A stretch of DNA of 21,304 nucleotides from CAYYJS01 sp964472315 (lineage in GTDB: Bacteria; Verrucomicrobiota; Kiritimatiellia; UBA8416), in contig CAYYJS010000055.1 of the NCBI GenBank assembly GCA_964472315.1, positions 1-21,304 on the forward strand, written 5' to 3'. Position numbers and translations under genes: made by a program. The notes beneath the pieces are model-generated. The model made no database searches. It saw only the letters and a program-made list of their open reading frames with translations, and had not been told where the DNA came from. Shown here piece by piece: positions 1 through 7,546 of the stretch. Each line of letters starts with the position of its first letter. Positions within the stretch are counted from its first letter, which is position 1.

Positions 1-57
<57 letters not shown>

Positions 58-79
58 ATGCTGGTGGCAACGGTGGCGC

Positions 80-108
80 ACTATAGATTGCCCGCGGCGA
101 CCCGTCAA
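80..108 (-). promoter_or_regulatory. sigma70-type promoter of tRNA-Arg
   Basis: On the minus strand TTGACG (108-103) and TATAGT (85-80) are separated by exactly 17 bases. The -10 box ends about 23 bases upstream of the mature tRNA 5' end, leaving room for a short 5' leader. The match to the -35/-10 consensus is seen directly; use as the tRNA promoter is inferred from position. Confidence 0.8.
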
Positions 109-201
109 GACCGGGTTGAACGCGCGCTGCAATAGGGCTGGTCATACCGGCGGATGACGCGGTACAGTTTGCCCTTTCCTGAATCCGTACCGGGAGTTGT
201 C

Positions 202-1422
202 ATGCAGATTCATCCGTTCCGCGCCCTGCGCCCCCTGCCCGAACACGCCGCGATGGTGGCGTCGGTTCCCTACGACACGGTCGACTCGGACGAGGCCCGC
301 GAGCTTGCCCTCGGCAACCCGGACAGCTTCCTCCATGTGGCCCGCCCGGAGATCGACCTCCCGCCGGGGACCGATGTTCACAGCGAGGCCGTCTACGCCA
401 TGGCGGCCGCCAATTTCCAGGCCTTTCAGGACCGCGGAGTGCTCGTGCGCGAGTCCGAGCCGGCCATCTTCGTGTACCGGCAGAAGATGGGCGAGCATGT
501 ACAGGTCGGCGTCATGACTTGCTGCCCTGTCGACGCTTACGAGAATAACCTCATCCGCAAGCACGAGAAGACGCGCCAGGACAAGGAAGACGACCGCACC
601 CGGCATGTCCTCGCCACCAACGCCAACGCCGGCCCGGTGTTCCTGACCTACGCCGATCAACCCGCCATCGAGGCGCACCTGACGGCAATCCAACGCACGC
701 CGCCGCTGTTCCACTTCACGGCGGTCGACGGCATCGTTCACACCGTGTGGCGCGCGCCCGAATGGCGTGCCCTCGCGCAGGCCTTCGAGGCGGTCCCGGT
801 CGCCTACATCGCCGATGGACACCATCGCGCCGCCGCCGCCGCGCGCGCCGGACGCTTGCGCCGCGAGGCCAACCCGGCCCATACCGGCGACGAAGAGTAC
901 AACTGGTTTCTCGGCGTGCTGTTCGGCGCCGGCCAGCTCAAGATTCTGCCCTACAACCGCTGCGTCCACGACCTCAACGGGATGCGGGAAGCCGACTTCC
1001 TCGTCGCCGTTCGCGAACGCTTCACCGTGACCGAGGATGTGCCGCCGCAGCCATCCCGCACACGCCAGGCGAGCATGTACCTGGGCGGCCGCTGGTATGG
1101 ACTGAGTTGGCCCAAGCCCGCAACCGACGACCCCGTGGCCGGTCTGGACGTCAGTCACCTGCAGAACCATCTGCTCCAGCCGCTGCTGGGGATCGACGAC
1201 CCGCGCACGTCGACGCGCATCGATTTCGTCGGTGGCATTCGCGGCACGGCCGAGTTGGAGAGACTCGTCGACGGCGGTCGCGGCGCGGTCGCCTTCTCCA
1301 TGTATCCCGTTACCGTGTCGCAGGTGATGGCCATCGCCGACGCCGGCCGCATCATGCCGCCGAAAAGCACGTGGTTCGAACCCAAACTGCGCTCGGGCCT
1401 CATCGTGCATACGCTCGATTGA
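202..1422 (+). CDS. DUF1015 family protein
   Basis: A 406-residue protein of the DUF1015 family, whose biochemical role is not established. Family marks include the N-terminal stretch MQIHPFRALRP, VPYDTVDSDEARELA, NPDSFLHVARPEIDLPPG, the central HEKTRQDKEDDRTRHV block, IADGHHRAAAA, and NWFLGVLF. Length is normal for the family. The frame is open from ATG 154, but ATG 202 is preferred: GGGAG lies five bases upstream, and homologues start with a similar I-x-P-F-R-A motif. The IADGHHR block resembles a metal or nucleotide site, but I would not assign a reaction. The gene is probably monocistronic: a tRNA is divergent on its left, and a strong hairpin and a convergent gene follow on its right. 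Confidence 0.9.
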   Translation: MQIHPFRALRPLPEHAAMVASVPYDTVDSDEARELALGNPDSFLHVARPEIDLPPGTDVHSEAVYAMAAANFQAFQDRGVLVRESEPAIFVYRQKMGEHVQVGVMTCCPVDAYENNLIRKHEKTRQDKEDDRTRHVLATNANAGPVFLTYADQPAIEAHLTAIQRTPPLFHFTAVDGIVHTVWRAPEWRALAQAFEAVPVAYIADGHHRAAAAARAGRLRREANPAHTGDEEYNWFLGVLFGAGQLKILPYNRCVHDLNGMREADFLVAVRERFTVTEDVPPQPSRTRQASMYLGGRWYGLSWPKPATDDPVAGLDVSHLQNHLLQPLLGIDDPRTSTRIDFVGGIRGTAELERLVDGGRGAVAFSMYPVTVSQVMAIADAGRIMPPKSTWFEPKLRSGLIVHTLD

Positions 1423-1454
1423 GAGCCGGCCCCCCACCCCAGGAGGGCCGGCTC
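1423..1454. terminator. Strong GC hairpin between convergent genes
   Basis: GAGCCGGCCC (1423-1432) is perfectly complementary to GGGCCGGCTC (1445-1454), giving a 10-bp stem with a 12-base loop that begins just after the DUF1015 stop codon. There is no T-run on either strand, so it is not a textbook intrinsic terminator. Its position between DUF1015 and the 3' end of hcp suggests a bidirectional transcript end. Confidence 0.6.
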
Positions 1455-1517
1455 GCCACGAATTCGCCCTTCAGTGTCGGCGGACACGGAGTCGTCGACG
1501 CCGTCATCGGCCTCCCG

Positions 1518-3167
1518 TTATCCCAGGATCGCCTTGAGATCTCCTTCCGCCGTGCCGATGGGCATGATGTTGAAGTTTTCGACCAGCACGTTCAGCACCG
1601 CCGGCGTGACGAACGCGGGCAGCGTCGGTCCGAGCCGGATGTTCTTCACGCCGAGGTGGAGCAACGTCAACAGAATGCAGACCGCCTTCTGCTCATACCA
1701 CGACAGGATCATCGATAGCGGCAGGCCGTTGACATCGGTATCGAACGCTTCGGCCAGCGCCACCGCGATCTGGATCGCGGAGTAGGCGTCGTTGCACTGC
1801 CCCACGTCCAGCAACCGCGGAATGCCGCCGATGTCGCCGAAGTCGAGCTTGTTGAAGCGGTACTTCCCGCACGCCAGCGTCAGGATCACGCAGTCCTTGG
1901 GCACTTTCTCCGCGAACTCGGTGTAGTAGTTGCGGCCGGGCTTGGCGCCGTCGCAACCGCCGATCAGGAAGAAATGCCGGATCGCCCCCGTCTTCACGGC
2001 ATCGATCACCTTGCCGGCGACGCCCATCACGGCCTCGTGGCCGAACCCGACCGTGATCGTCTTCGCCGCGGCATCGGCGGCGAAACCCGGCGCATCCAGC
2101 GCCGCCTGAATCACGGGCGCGAAGTCGCCGTCGGCGATGTGTTCGACACCGGGCCATGCGACAAGGCCGCTCGTGAAGAGGCGGGCCTTGTAGGTCTCGC
2201 GCGGCCGTTGAATGCAGTTGGTCGTCATCAGGATGGCGCCGGGAAACGCATCGAACTCCTTCGCCTGGTCCTGCCATGCGCCGCCGTAGTTGCCCACCAG
2301 GTGCGGATACTTCTTCAGTTCCGGATAGCCGTGCGCGGGCAGCATTTCGCCATGGGTGTAGATGTTGATCCCTTTACCCTCGGTCTGCCGGAGCAGCAAC
2401 TCGAGATCCTTGAGATCGTGCCCGGACACCACGATGGCCTTGCCCTTCACGGGCGTCACCCGTACCGCGGTCGGCACCGGGTTCCGGTAGGCGCCGGTAT
2501 TGGCCCCGTCCAGCAGGCCCATGACGGTCAGGTTCACCGCGCCGCAGCGCAGGTTCATCGCGACAAGTTCGTCGACGGTCGGCGTCGGTCGGGTCAGAAA
2601 GTCCAGCGCCTCGTGGAAGAACGCGAACACCTCGTCGCTCTCCTTGCCCAGGATCAGGGCGTGATCGGCATAGGCCGCCGTGCCCTTGAGCCCGTAGGTC
2701 AGCAGTTCCTGCAGTCCGGTGATGTCCGGCCCGCCTTTCGCCATCCGCGACTGGACACCGATCGCGAGCCCTTCCGCCACCAGCCCCGCGCGGTCGACGG
2801 CGGGCCGCCAGCAGGCGGGACCGCATAGCGACTCCGGCAGGTTGCCCGCGGCGGAGCAGGCCTTCTCATAGGCCTTGCGGGCGTTGTCACGCACCGCGGC
2901 GGTCTTCCGAAGGATCGCTTCCAGCCGCGCGGCGTCGAAATTGACGTTGGTCACGGTTGTGAAGAGATTCTCGACGACGGTCACATCGGCCTCGCGGTCC
3001 CGTACGCCCAGAGCCCTGGCCCGCGTCGCGTACATCGCGACGCCCTTCGTCGCATGGACCAGCAGGTCCTGCAACGCGGCGACCTCCGGGTCCTTGCCGC
3101 ACACTCCGAACGTCGTGCACCCCGTGCCCTTGGCCGCCTGCTCGCACTGATAGCAAAACATACTCAT
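1518..3167 (-). CDS. hcp: Hybrid cluster protein (hydroxylamine reductase / NO reductase)
   Basis: A cytoplasmic Fe-S enzyme of 549 residues. The family reduces hydroxylamine in vitro, and E. coli Hcp reduces NO and acts in protein S-nitrosylation. The N-terminal cluster motif is C5-x2-C8-x8-C17-x5-C23, the class with a closely spaced cysteine set. Hybrid-cluster ligand regions follow in order: GHDLKDLELL (His), THGEMLPAHGYP (Glu), TTNCIQRP, GGCDGAKPGR, LACGKYRF, GQCNDAYSAI and WYEQKAV (Glu). All expected ligands appear to be present, so the enzyme should be active. The frame is open from 3224, but ATG 3167 (MSMFCYQCEQ) is chosen because AGGAG lies nine bases upstream and homologues begin at MFCYQC. 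It is the third gene of the ferredoxin-cupin-hcp unit, 86 bases after the cupin gene. Confidence 0.96.
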   Translation of the reverse strand: MSMFCYQCEQAAKGTGCTTFGVCGKDPEVAALQDLLVHATKGVAMYATRARALGVRDREADVTVVENLFTTVTNVNFDAARLEAILRKTAAVRDNARKAYEKACSAAGNLPESLCGPACWRPAVDRAGLVAEGLAIGVQSRMAKGGPDITGLQELLTYGLKGTAAYADHALILGKESDEVFAFFHEALDFLTRPTPTVDELVAMNLRCGAVNLTVMGLLDGANTGAYRNPVPTAVRVTPVKGKAIVVSGHDLKDLELLLRQTEGKGINIYTHGEMLPAHGYPELKKYPHLVGNYGGAWQDQAKEFDAFPGAILMTTNCIQRPRETYKARLFTSGLVAWPGVEHIADGDFAPVIQAALDAPGFAADAAAKTITVGFGHEAVMGVAGKVIDAVKTGAIRHFFLIGGCDGAKPGRNYYTEFAEKVPKDCVILTLACGKYRFNKLDFGDIGGIPRLLDVGQCNDAYSAIQIAVALAEAFDTDVNGLPLSMILSWYEQKAVCILLTLLHLGVKNIRLGPTLPAFVTPAVLNVLVENFNIMPIGTAEGDLKAILG

Positions 3168-3253
3168 CGCTCCACACTCCTCTTTCTTGTTTCTTCGTCC
3201 GCCACTCTGTCTTCTGCCCGGCATCGACTACCGATGGTCGATCGCCAACATCA

Positions 3254-3598
3254 TCACGCCGTCTCCACCCGTTCGCGAATCATGATCAGCAGCATCTTGA
3301 ACCGCCGCTCGGCCTTGAGCGCATGCGGCACGTGGGCGGGCATGATGATCAGCTCGCCCGCCTTGACGGTATGCACCACGCCGCCGATCGTGACGGCGGC
3401 CTCGCCGTCGAGCACCTGAACCGTCGCATCGTACGGCGCCGTGTGTTCGCTGAGGCCCTGCCCGGCGTCGAACGCGAACAGCGTGAGCGTGCCCGCTTTC
3501 TTGTCCAGCAACGTCTTGCTGACCACGGCATCGTCGGCATACGCGACCGTGCCCGCCAGAGGGATCGCCTTCCCCCGCCATTCGGTTGTCTCTTTCAT
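3254..3598 (-). CDS. Small cupin-domain protein
   Basis: A 114-residue single-domain cupin. The barrel core is visible in LSEHTAPYDATVQVLDGEAA (motif 1, with only one clear His) and GELIIMPAHVPHALKA (motif 2, with two His). This reduced metal site fits small cupins often found near redox or stress genes. The substrate is unknown, and a sensory or ligand-binding role is as likely as catalysis. ATG 3598 (MKETTEW) is preferred over upstream in-frame starts because a purine-rich AGGGAAG precedes it and the upstream residues are basic, low-quality sequence overlapping the ferredoxin gene. It starts 13 bases after the ferredoxin stop codon, so the two are almost certainly cotranscribed. Confidence 0.88.
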   Translation of the reverse strand: MKETTEWRGKAIPLAGTVAYADDAVVSKTLLDKKAGTLTLFAFDAGQGLSEHTAPYDATVQVLDGEAAVTIGGVVHTVKAGELIIMPAHVPHALKAERRFKMLLIMIRERVETA

Positions 3599-3611
3599 GT
3601 CGCTTCCCTTT

Positions 3612-4466
3612 CTACGGCGCCAGCCGCTGCGTTCCCTTGATATCCCCATTCACCGCCACGGTGACCTCATCCAGAACCATGTCCGTCCGACCGCTGAGCG
3701 CGAGCGCCTGCCGCGCGATAGCCGTCAGCCCGCCGCAGCACGGCACTTCCATGCGCACGACGATCGCCTTCGGTGTCATGGATTCGCGGAAGATACCGGC
3801 CAGTTTTTCGGCATACGGCTCTGTACGATCCAGTTTCGGGCAAGCCACCAGGACACCGCGCCCCCTCAGATACCTCCAGTGTATGTCGGCCGAGGCGATT
3901 GGCGAGCACGTACTGAGCACAACCAGTTCGCGATTCCTGAAGAACGGCGCATCCGGCTGCACGAGATGCAACTGCACGGGCCACTGCTCAAGGTCGGAGC
4001 GGACCATCTGACCGGGCAACGCGCCGTCGCTCGGGGTGGGCGTTTTCACGTCGCCGCCCACGGCCATGCGCATGCGCGAACCGGGACAGCCGCCACCGGC
4101 GGGCGGGACGTCCGTACGGAGACCGGCAAACGACGCGGCGCCGGTGGCGGCGGGCATCGAAGCCGCACCGGCATCGTGACGGGTGTTGGCGGCATCGAAC
4201 TGTCGCAACCCGGAATCGCCGCGCGTGGCGCGAACATGCGTACGGGTGGCGCCGATGTCGTAGCCGTCGGCATCGCGCTCGGCGATGGTCAACGCGCCGG
4301 TGGGGCAGGCTCCGATACAGTCGCCGAAGCCATCGCAGAACTGCTCCTTGACCAAACGTGCCTTGCCGTCGACGAGCGCCAGCGCACCCTCCGCGCAGCC
4401 CGTAATGCACGCCCCGCACCCGTTGCACTTCGCCTCGTCGATTTCGATGATCTTGCGTGTCGCCAT
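3612..4466 (-). CDS. Hcp-associated 4Fe-4S ferredoxin-like protein
   Basis: A 284-residue protein with an N-terminal dicluster ferredoxin domain: C14-x2-C17-x2-C20-x3-C24, then C44-DGFGD-C50-IGA-C54-P. A low-complexity Ala/Gly/Thr-rich linker (about 75-150) contains GGGCPGSRMR. The C-terminal domain has LEQWPVQLHLV, STCSPIASADIHWRYL, VLVACPKLD and VRMEVPCCGGL. This layout is known from proteins encoded beside hcp in anaerobes and is inferred to supply electrons to Hcp. The extra cysteines (CPGSR, ACPKL, PCCGG) suggest further metal or redox sites. ATG 4466 has GAGGAGG upstream. It is the first gene of the unit, downstream of an FNR-type palindrome. The linker is longer and less ordered than I would expect. 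Confidence 0.85.
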   Translation of the reverse strand: MATRKIIEIDEAKCNGCGACITGCAEGALALVDGKARLVKEQFCDGFGDCIGACPTGALTIAERDADGYDIGATRTHVRATRGDSGLRQFDAANTRHDAGAASMPAATGAASFAGLRTDVPPAGGGCPGSRMRMAVGGDVKTPTPSDGALPGQMVRSDLEQWPVQLHLVQPDAPFFRNRELVVLSTCSPIASADIHWRYLRGRGVLVACPKLDRTEPYAEKLAGIFRESMTPKAIVVRMEVPCCGGLTAIARQALALSGRTDMVLDEVTVAVNGDIKGTQRLAP

Positions 4467-4532
4467 ACCGACCTCCTCGTGGTTGCCAGCTCAATCGTCG
4501 GGGACAGCCTAGCGCACTCCTGTTCCGCCGTC

Positions 4533-4548
4533 CTTGACTTGGGTCAAG
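4533..4548. promoter_or_regulatory. Crp/Fnr-family palindromic operator
   Basis: The site reads C-TTGAC-TTGG-GTCAA-G, a perfect 6+6 inverted repeat around four bases. It has the same spacing as the FNR site TTGAT-N4-ATCAA, with C/G in place of T/A at the inner position. The neighbouring regulator carries the E-x-x-S-R recognition residues that read TTGA half-sites in FNR. Binding is inferred. Confidence 0.72.
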
Positions 4549-4612
4549 AAGACGAAAATAGGGGCGGGAGGCCTGATTGGCGCAAGCACAGGCGATAGGT
4601 GGCGATCCTGGT

Positions 4613-4626
4613 GTCACTTGAGTCAA
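4613..4626. promoter_or_regulatory. Second, degenerate Crp/Fnr-like site
   Basis: GTCAC-TTGA-GTCAA keeps one perfect half-site and a 3-of-5 match in the other, with the same four-base spacer. It lies closer to the regulator gene, 82 bases before its start codon, and could serve autoregulation. The match is weak. Confidence 0.3.
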
Positions 4627-4707
4627 TCTGCTCTGCTATTCGTCACCGATGCGCCCGCCGCCGAATCCGTACTCGACACCCAGCCACCGACACACGAAAC
4701 TGCCGCC

Positions 4708-5409
4708 ATGTTTGTCGAAGGACAAAACGTGAAGGCGCGTGCGCGATTGCTGGGAGCGTGTCCGTTGTTCGGCAATCTTTCGTCCGGCGAGCTGGACAAA
4801 CTGGCCACCATCGCGGAACTGCGCGCCTACGATACCGAGACGTACCTGTTTCAACAGGATGCCCGTGCGCTCGGTTTCTACATCGTCGTCGAAGGCCGCA
4901 TCCGCGTCCATCGCGTCAGCGTCGACGGCCGCGAACAGGTTCTGCATGTGTTCGGGCCCGGCGAGGTCTGCGGCGAGGTGCCGGTCTTCCAGGGCGCCAC
5001 GTTTCCGGCGTCGGCCGCCGCGACCGAACCGACACGCGCGCTCTACCTGCCGGGCGATGCCTTTCGCCGTCTATCCCGCCGCAATCCGGACATCCTGTTC
5101 GAGATGCTGGCCGCGCTGTCGGTTCGGTTGCGCCACTTTGTCAACCTGATCGACGACCTGTCGCTGAAGGAAGTGCCGGCGCGGGTCGCCAAGGTACTGC
5201 TCGACGAAGCCGCGCACGCCGGCGGCTTGATCGTCCGCCTCGGCACGACCAAGGCCGTGCTCGCCGCCCGTCTCGGCACCGTGCCGGAAACGCTGAGCCG
5301 GATCCTGAAGAAGATGCAGGAGCGTCAAATCATTGACGTGAGCGGCCGATCCATTACGATTCGGAATCGGGATGTGCTCGTCGACTTGGCCGCGGGCATG
5401 AAGCTGTAG
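4708..5409 (+). CDS. Crp/Fnr-family transcriptional regulator (candidate hcp regulator, HcpR/DNR-like)
   Basis: A 233-residue regulator. An N-terminal cNMP-type beta-barrel spans about residues 15-120 (FGNLSSGELDKLA, FYIVVEGRIRVHRV, FGPGEVCGEVPVFQG), followed by a dimer helix (130-155) and a C-terminal winged helix (TKAVLAARLGTVPETLSRIL at 181-200). Recognition residues E194, S197 and R198 match the E-x-x-S-R of FNR, which reads TTGA half-sites. FNR's N-terminal cluster cysteines are absent (only C18 and C88), so oxygen sensing by a 4Fe-4S cluster is unlikely. A haem/NO sensor of the HcpR/DNR kind fits the context better. The frame is open from 4534, but that start would place the operator inside the gene; ATG 4708 gives the normal family length, though no clear Shine-Dalgarno is seen. 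nadD follows after 7 bases. Confidence 0.88.
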   Translation: MFVEGQNVKARARLLGACPLFGNLSSGELDKLATIAELRAYDTETYLFQQDARALGFYIVVEGRIRVHRVSVDGREQVLHVFGPGEVCGEVPVFQGATFPASAAATEPTRALYLPGDAFRRLSRRNPDILFEMLAALSVRLRHFVNLIDDLSLKEVPARVAKVLLDEAAHAGGLIVRLGTTKAVLAARLGTVPETLSRILKKMQERQIIDVSGRSITIRNRDVLVDLAAGMKL

Positions 5410-5416
5410 TAATGAC

Positions 5417-6046
5417 ATGATGGAACCGCACCAGAAACCGCGCGTCGGAATCCTCGGGGGCTCGTTCAACCCCGTGCATATCGGGCATCTGATCCTGGCC
5501 CAGACGGCACTCGAGCAATTCGAGCTCTCGCGCGTGCTGTTCATGCCCTGCCATGTTCAGCCCCATAAGGCACCCGAGTTGCTGGCGGAGAGCCGGCACC
5601 GGCTGTCCATGGTTGAACTGGCCATCGGCGACAACCTGCAATTCGAGGCGCTGGACATCGACATCCGGCGCGGCGGCGTCTCCTACGCCATCGATTCGGT
5701 CAAGGAACTGCAGAACCTGTACCCCGAAGCCGAACTTTTTTTTATCGTCGGCGCCGACACCCTGCACGAGCTGCACGCCTGGCGCGAGATCGGCGACCTG
5801 CTCCGGCGGTGCACGTTCCTGGCGCTGGCGCGGCCGGGCTTCGATCTGGAGGCGCTAACGCCCGAAATCCTGAAGCTCGATACGGCATGCACCGAGCATC
5901 TGCGTTCGCACGTTGCATTGGGACGCCGGGTTGATGTATCGTCATCTGACATCCGGCACCGGATCGCGGAAGGCATGAGCATCCGCTATCTCGTGCCGCC
6001 CGAGGTCGAGATGTATATTTGTGAACACGGACTTTACCAGGGATAA
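5417..6046 (+). CDS. nadD: Nicotinate-nucleotide adenylyltransferase
   Basis: A cytoplasmic enzyme of NAD biosynthesis that transfers AMP from ATP to nicotinate mononucleotide. The 209-residue protein has GILGGSFNPVHIGHL at 11-25 (nucleotidyltransferase GSFNP and H-x-G-H motifs), FMPCHVQPHKAP, FIVGADTLHELHAW, and a C-terminal VSSSDIRHRIAEG (S/T-x-x-R ATP motif) before IRYLVPPEVEMYICEHGLY. Length and motif order are typical. Two adjacent ATGs occur at 5417 and 5420; either could be used. rsfS follows after 9 bases, a common pairing in bacteria. The upstream Crp/Fnr gene may share the transcript. Confidence 0.96.
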   Translation: MMEPHQKPRVGILGGSFNPVHIGHLILAQTALEQFELSRVLFMPCHVQPHKAPELLAESRHRLSMVELAIGDNLQFEALDIDIRRGGVSYAIDSVKELQNLYPEAELFFIVGADTLHELHAWREIGDLLRRCTFLALARPGFDLEALTPEILKLDTACTEHLRSHVALGRRVDVSSSDIRHRIAEGMSIRYLVPPEVEMYICEHGLYQG

Positions 6047-6055
6047 CGGCAAGGC

Positions 6056-6400
6056 ATGACCAGCAAGACACTCGAACTGGCCCAGGCGGCACGCACGTTC
6101 CTCGACGACAAGAAGGCCCGCGATACGGTCCTCCTCGATGTGCGCGAACACTCGTCGGTCACGGACTACTATCTGATCACAACCGGTCTCAGCGCGCCTC
6201 ACCTGAAGGCCATCTTCAGCGACCTGCAGGTTGAACTGAAGAAAACGCTGGGAGTCACCTGCTACCGCAAGTCCGGCGAGCCGGAGGGCGGTTGGATGGT
6301 CCTCGACTACTTCGACCTGATCATACACGTCTTCCTGCCGGAACAGCGGGAATACTACGCCCTCGAGACGTTGTGGGATCAGGTGCCTCGGGTATCGTAG
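6056..6400 (+). CDS. rsfS: Ribosomal silencing factor RsfS
   Basis: A 114-residue protein of the RsfS/YbeB (DUF143) family, which binds ribosomal protein uL14 and blocks subunit joining when nutrients are scarce. Family signatures are SVTDYYLITTGLSAPHLKAI, GEPEGGWMVLDYFDLIIHVF and REYYALETLWDQVP. Length is normal. It follows nadD by 9 bases. The last 80 bases overlap, on the opposite strand, the 3' end of the anti-sigma-like gene; both reading frames look genuine in the overlap, RsfS clearly so because its conserved C-terminus lies there. Confidence 0.95.
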   Translation: MTSKTLELAQAARTFLDDKKARDTVLLDVREHSSVTDYYLITTGLSAPHLKAIFSDLQVELKKTLGVTCYRKSGEPEGGWMVLDYFDLIIHVFLPEQREYYALETLWDQVPRVS

Positions 6401-6944
6401 CGGCATCCCCGACCGACGCGTCATCCAGCGCGAAACCCTGCATCCGCAGGAGTTGCGCCGCGAGTCCTTCCATCGATACGGGAACCGCGGTCCCGTACGT
6501 TCCGGAATCCCCGTCGCCCGCCACAACCGCATCGCCCTCGCCCACCAGCGCCAACAGGTCGTCCAGCGCCGCCATACCGGTGTCGGACAACACCCCTGCT
6601 CGGCCGCCCGGACCCCACGATGCCACCCAGATGCCGGCCACCACCAGCAGCGACGCCGCCAGCGCCAGAACGGGACGCGACACCCGCGGGAAACGAAGCA
6701 CGCGCCGATGCCCGCACGCCTTGCGCGCGGCTTCCTGAATCCGTGCCAGCGTTTCCGGACTTGGCCCATCGTCAGGCAACCACGCGCCAGTCTCGCGCGA
6801 CAGGACCGCTACCGACCGCGCGAAGTCGCGCAACTCGGCATGGTCATCCATCGCCCGCCGCAACGCCACCCGGTCGGCTTCGCCAAGCTCCCCGCTCGCG
6901 TCCAGCAGCACCCGGTCCCGCCATCGTCGCGTCTCGGTCTTCAT
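6321..6944 (-). CDS. Single-pass anti-sigma-factor-like protein
   Basis: A 207-residue protein. The N-terminal 1-50 region (LLDASGELGEADRVALRRAM) resembles the helical sigma-binding domain of ECF anti-sigma factors but has no H-x3-C-x2-C zinc motif. A basic stretch (79-90) precedes one clear membrane helix (PVLALAASLLVVAGIWVASW, 91-110). The remaining roughly 95 residues, predicted outside, are rich in Gly, Ala and Asp and match nothing I know. The start codon overlaps the sigma gene stop as ATGA, implying translational coupling and a sigma/anti-sigma pair. The assignment rests on this context and the topology more than on sequence. The stop at 6321 lies 80 bases inside rsfS, so the last 26 residues are encoded opposite it. 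Confidence 0.75.
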   Translation of the reverse strand: MKTETRRWRDRVLLDASGELGEADRVALRRAMDDHAELRDFARSVAVLSRETGAWLPDDGPSPETLARIQEAARKACGHRRVLRFPRVSRPVLALAASLLVVAGIWVASWGPGGRAGVLSDTGMAALDDLLALVGEGDAVVAGDGDSGTYGTAVPVSMEGLAAQLLRMQGFALDDASVGDAATIPEAPDPTTSRGRSIPAVPAGRRV

Positions 6945-7519
6945 GATGCCCCCAGTTCGGCATAGCGCTCGTGCAGCAACCCGCGCAACTTGCTCAGGGC
7001 ATACTGCATCCGCGCCAGCGCCGTGTTGATCGACGTGCCCTGTATCCGCGCGATTTCCCTGAACGGCAGTTCCAGCTTCACCCGCATGAGAAACACCTCT
7101 CGCTGTTCGTCGGGCAACCGCCCGACCGCCGCCCCGAGGGCCGTGCGCAGATCCCGGTTCGCCAGTCCCGCTTCGGGTCCGGGCCCGCCGGCGGGAAGCA
7201 CATCGATCAGCGACGACCCATCCTCGCCGGCGTCGGCATCGAGACTCACCTCCGGCCGCCGCCGCCGCGCCCGGTCGATCATCAGGTTATGGGCGATGCG
7301 GACCAGCCACCCATGGAAATTGCCGTGCCGGTAAGCGTCGATCTTGTGAATCACACGCATCCAAACCTCCTGAAACACTTCGTCCGCGTCGACCTTCCCT
7401 CCGGTCATGTTCAGAATATACCCGAACAACGGCCGGCGATAGCGCTCGACCAGGATTCCCAGCGCGGAGGGATCGCCTTCTCGATACCGTTGCAGCAACT
7501 CCTGATCCGATGCGTCCAT
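6941..7519 (-). CDS. ECF-type RNA polymerase sigma factor
   Basis: A 192-residue group 4 (ECF) sigma factor. Region 2 covers about 10-90: LLQRYREGDPSALGILVERY, DADEVFQEVWMRVIHKIDAY and FHGWLVRIAHNLMIDRARRR, the last being the -10 recognition region. A linker rich in Gly and Asp (91-120) leads to region 4 (RLPDEQREVFLMRVKLELPF, then the helix-turn-helix REIARIQGTSINTALARMQY), ending in ALSKLRGLL. It starts at ATG 7519, 27 bases after the membrane protease gene, and ends overlapping the anti-sigma-like gene by four bases. The target promoters cannot be read from the window. Confidence 0.93.
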   Translation of the reverse strand: MDASDQELLQRYREGDPSALGILVERYRRPLFGYILNMTGGKVDADEVFQEVWMRVIHKIDAYRHGNFHGWLVRIAHNLMIDRARRRRPEVSLDADAGEDGSSLIDVLPAGGPGPEAGLANRDLRTALGAAVGRLPDEQREVFLMRVKLELPFREIARIQGTSINTALARMQYALSKLRGLLHERYAELGAS

Positions 7520-7546
7520 GGCTCCCTTCCGCGATGGTCCATCCCA

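Larger units (their letters stand above)
4467..4707. promoter_or_regulatory. Divergent control region between the ferredoxin-cupin-hcp unit and the Crp/Fnr gene
   Basis: 241 bases hold no convincing gene. They contain one perfect TTGAC-N4-GTCAA palindrome, a second half-degenerate copy, and the ribosome binding site of the ferredoxin gene. On the minus strand TAGGCT (4511-4506) is a weak -10 candidate. If used, transcription would begin near 4499 and the palindrome centre would be near -41.5, the classic position for FNR-family activation. That spacing depends on an assumed start site. Confidence 0.6.

Noticed and set aside
142..1437. 431-codon open frame on the minus strand opposite DUF1015
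   Set aside because: It is antisense to a clear family protein, has Arg/Gly/Ala/Val-rich low-information sequence, and no ribosome binding site. GC-rich codon bias creates such shadows.
3223..3242. Small inverted repeat ATCGAC/GTCGAT between the cupin gene and hcp
   Set aside because: A six-bp stem with an eight-base loop is too weak to call as an attenuator or terminator.
4534..4707. N-terminal extension of the Crp/Fnr regulator
   Set aside because: It would add 58 residues of unlikely sequence and put the palindromic operator within the coding region; family length favours ATG 4708.
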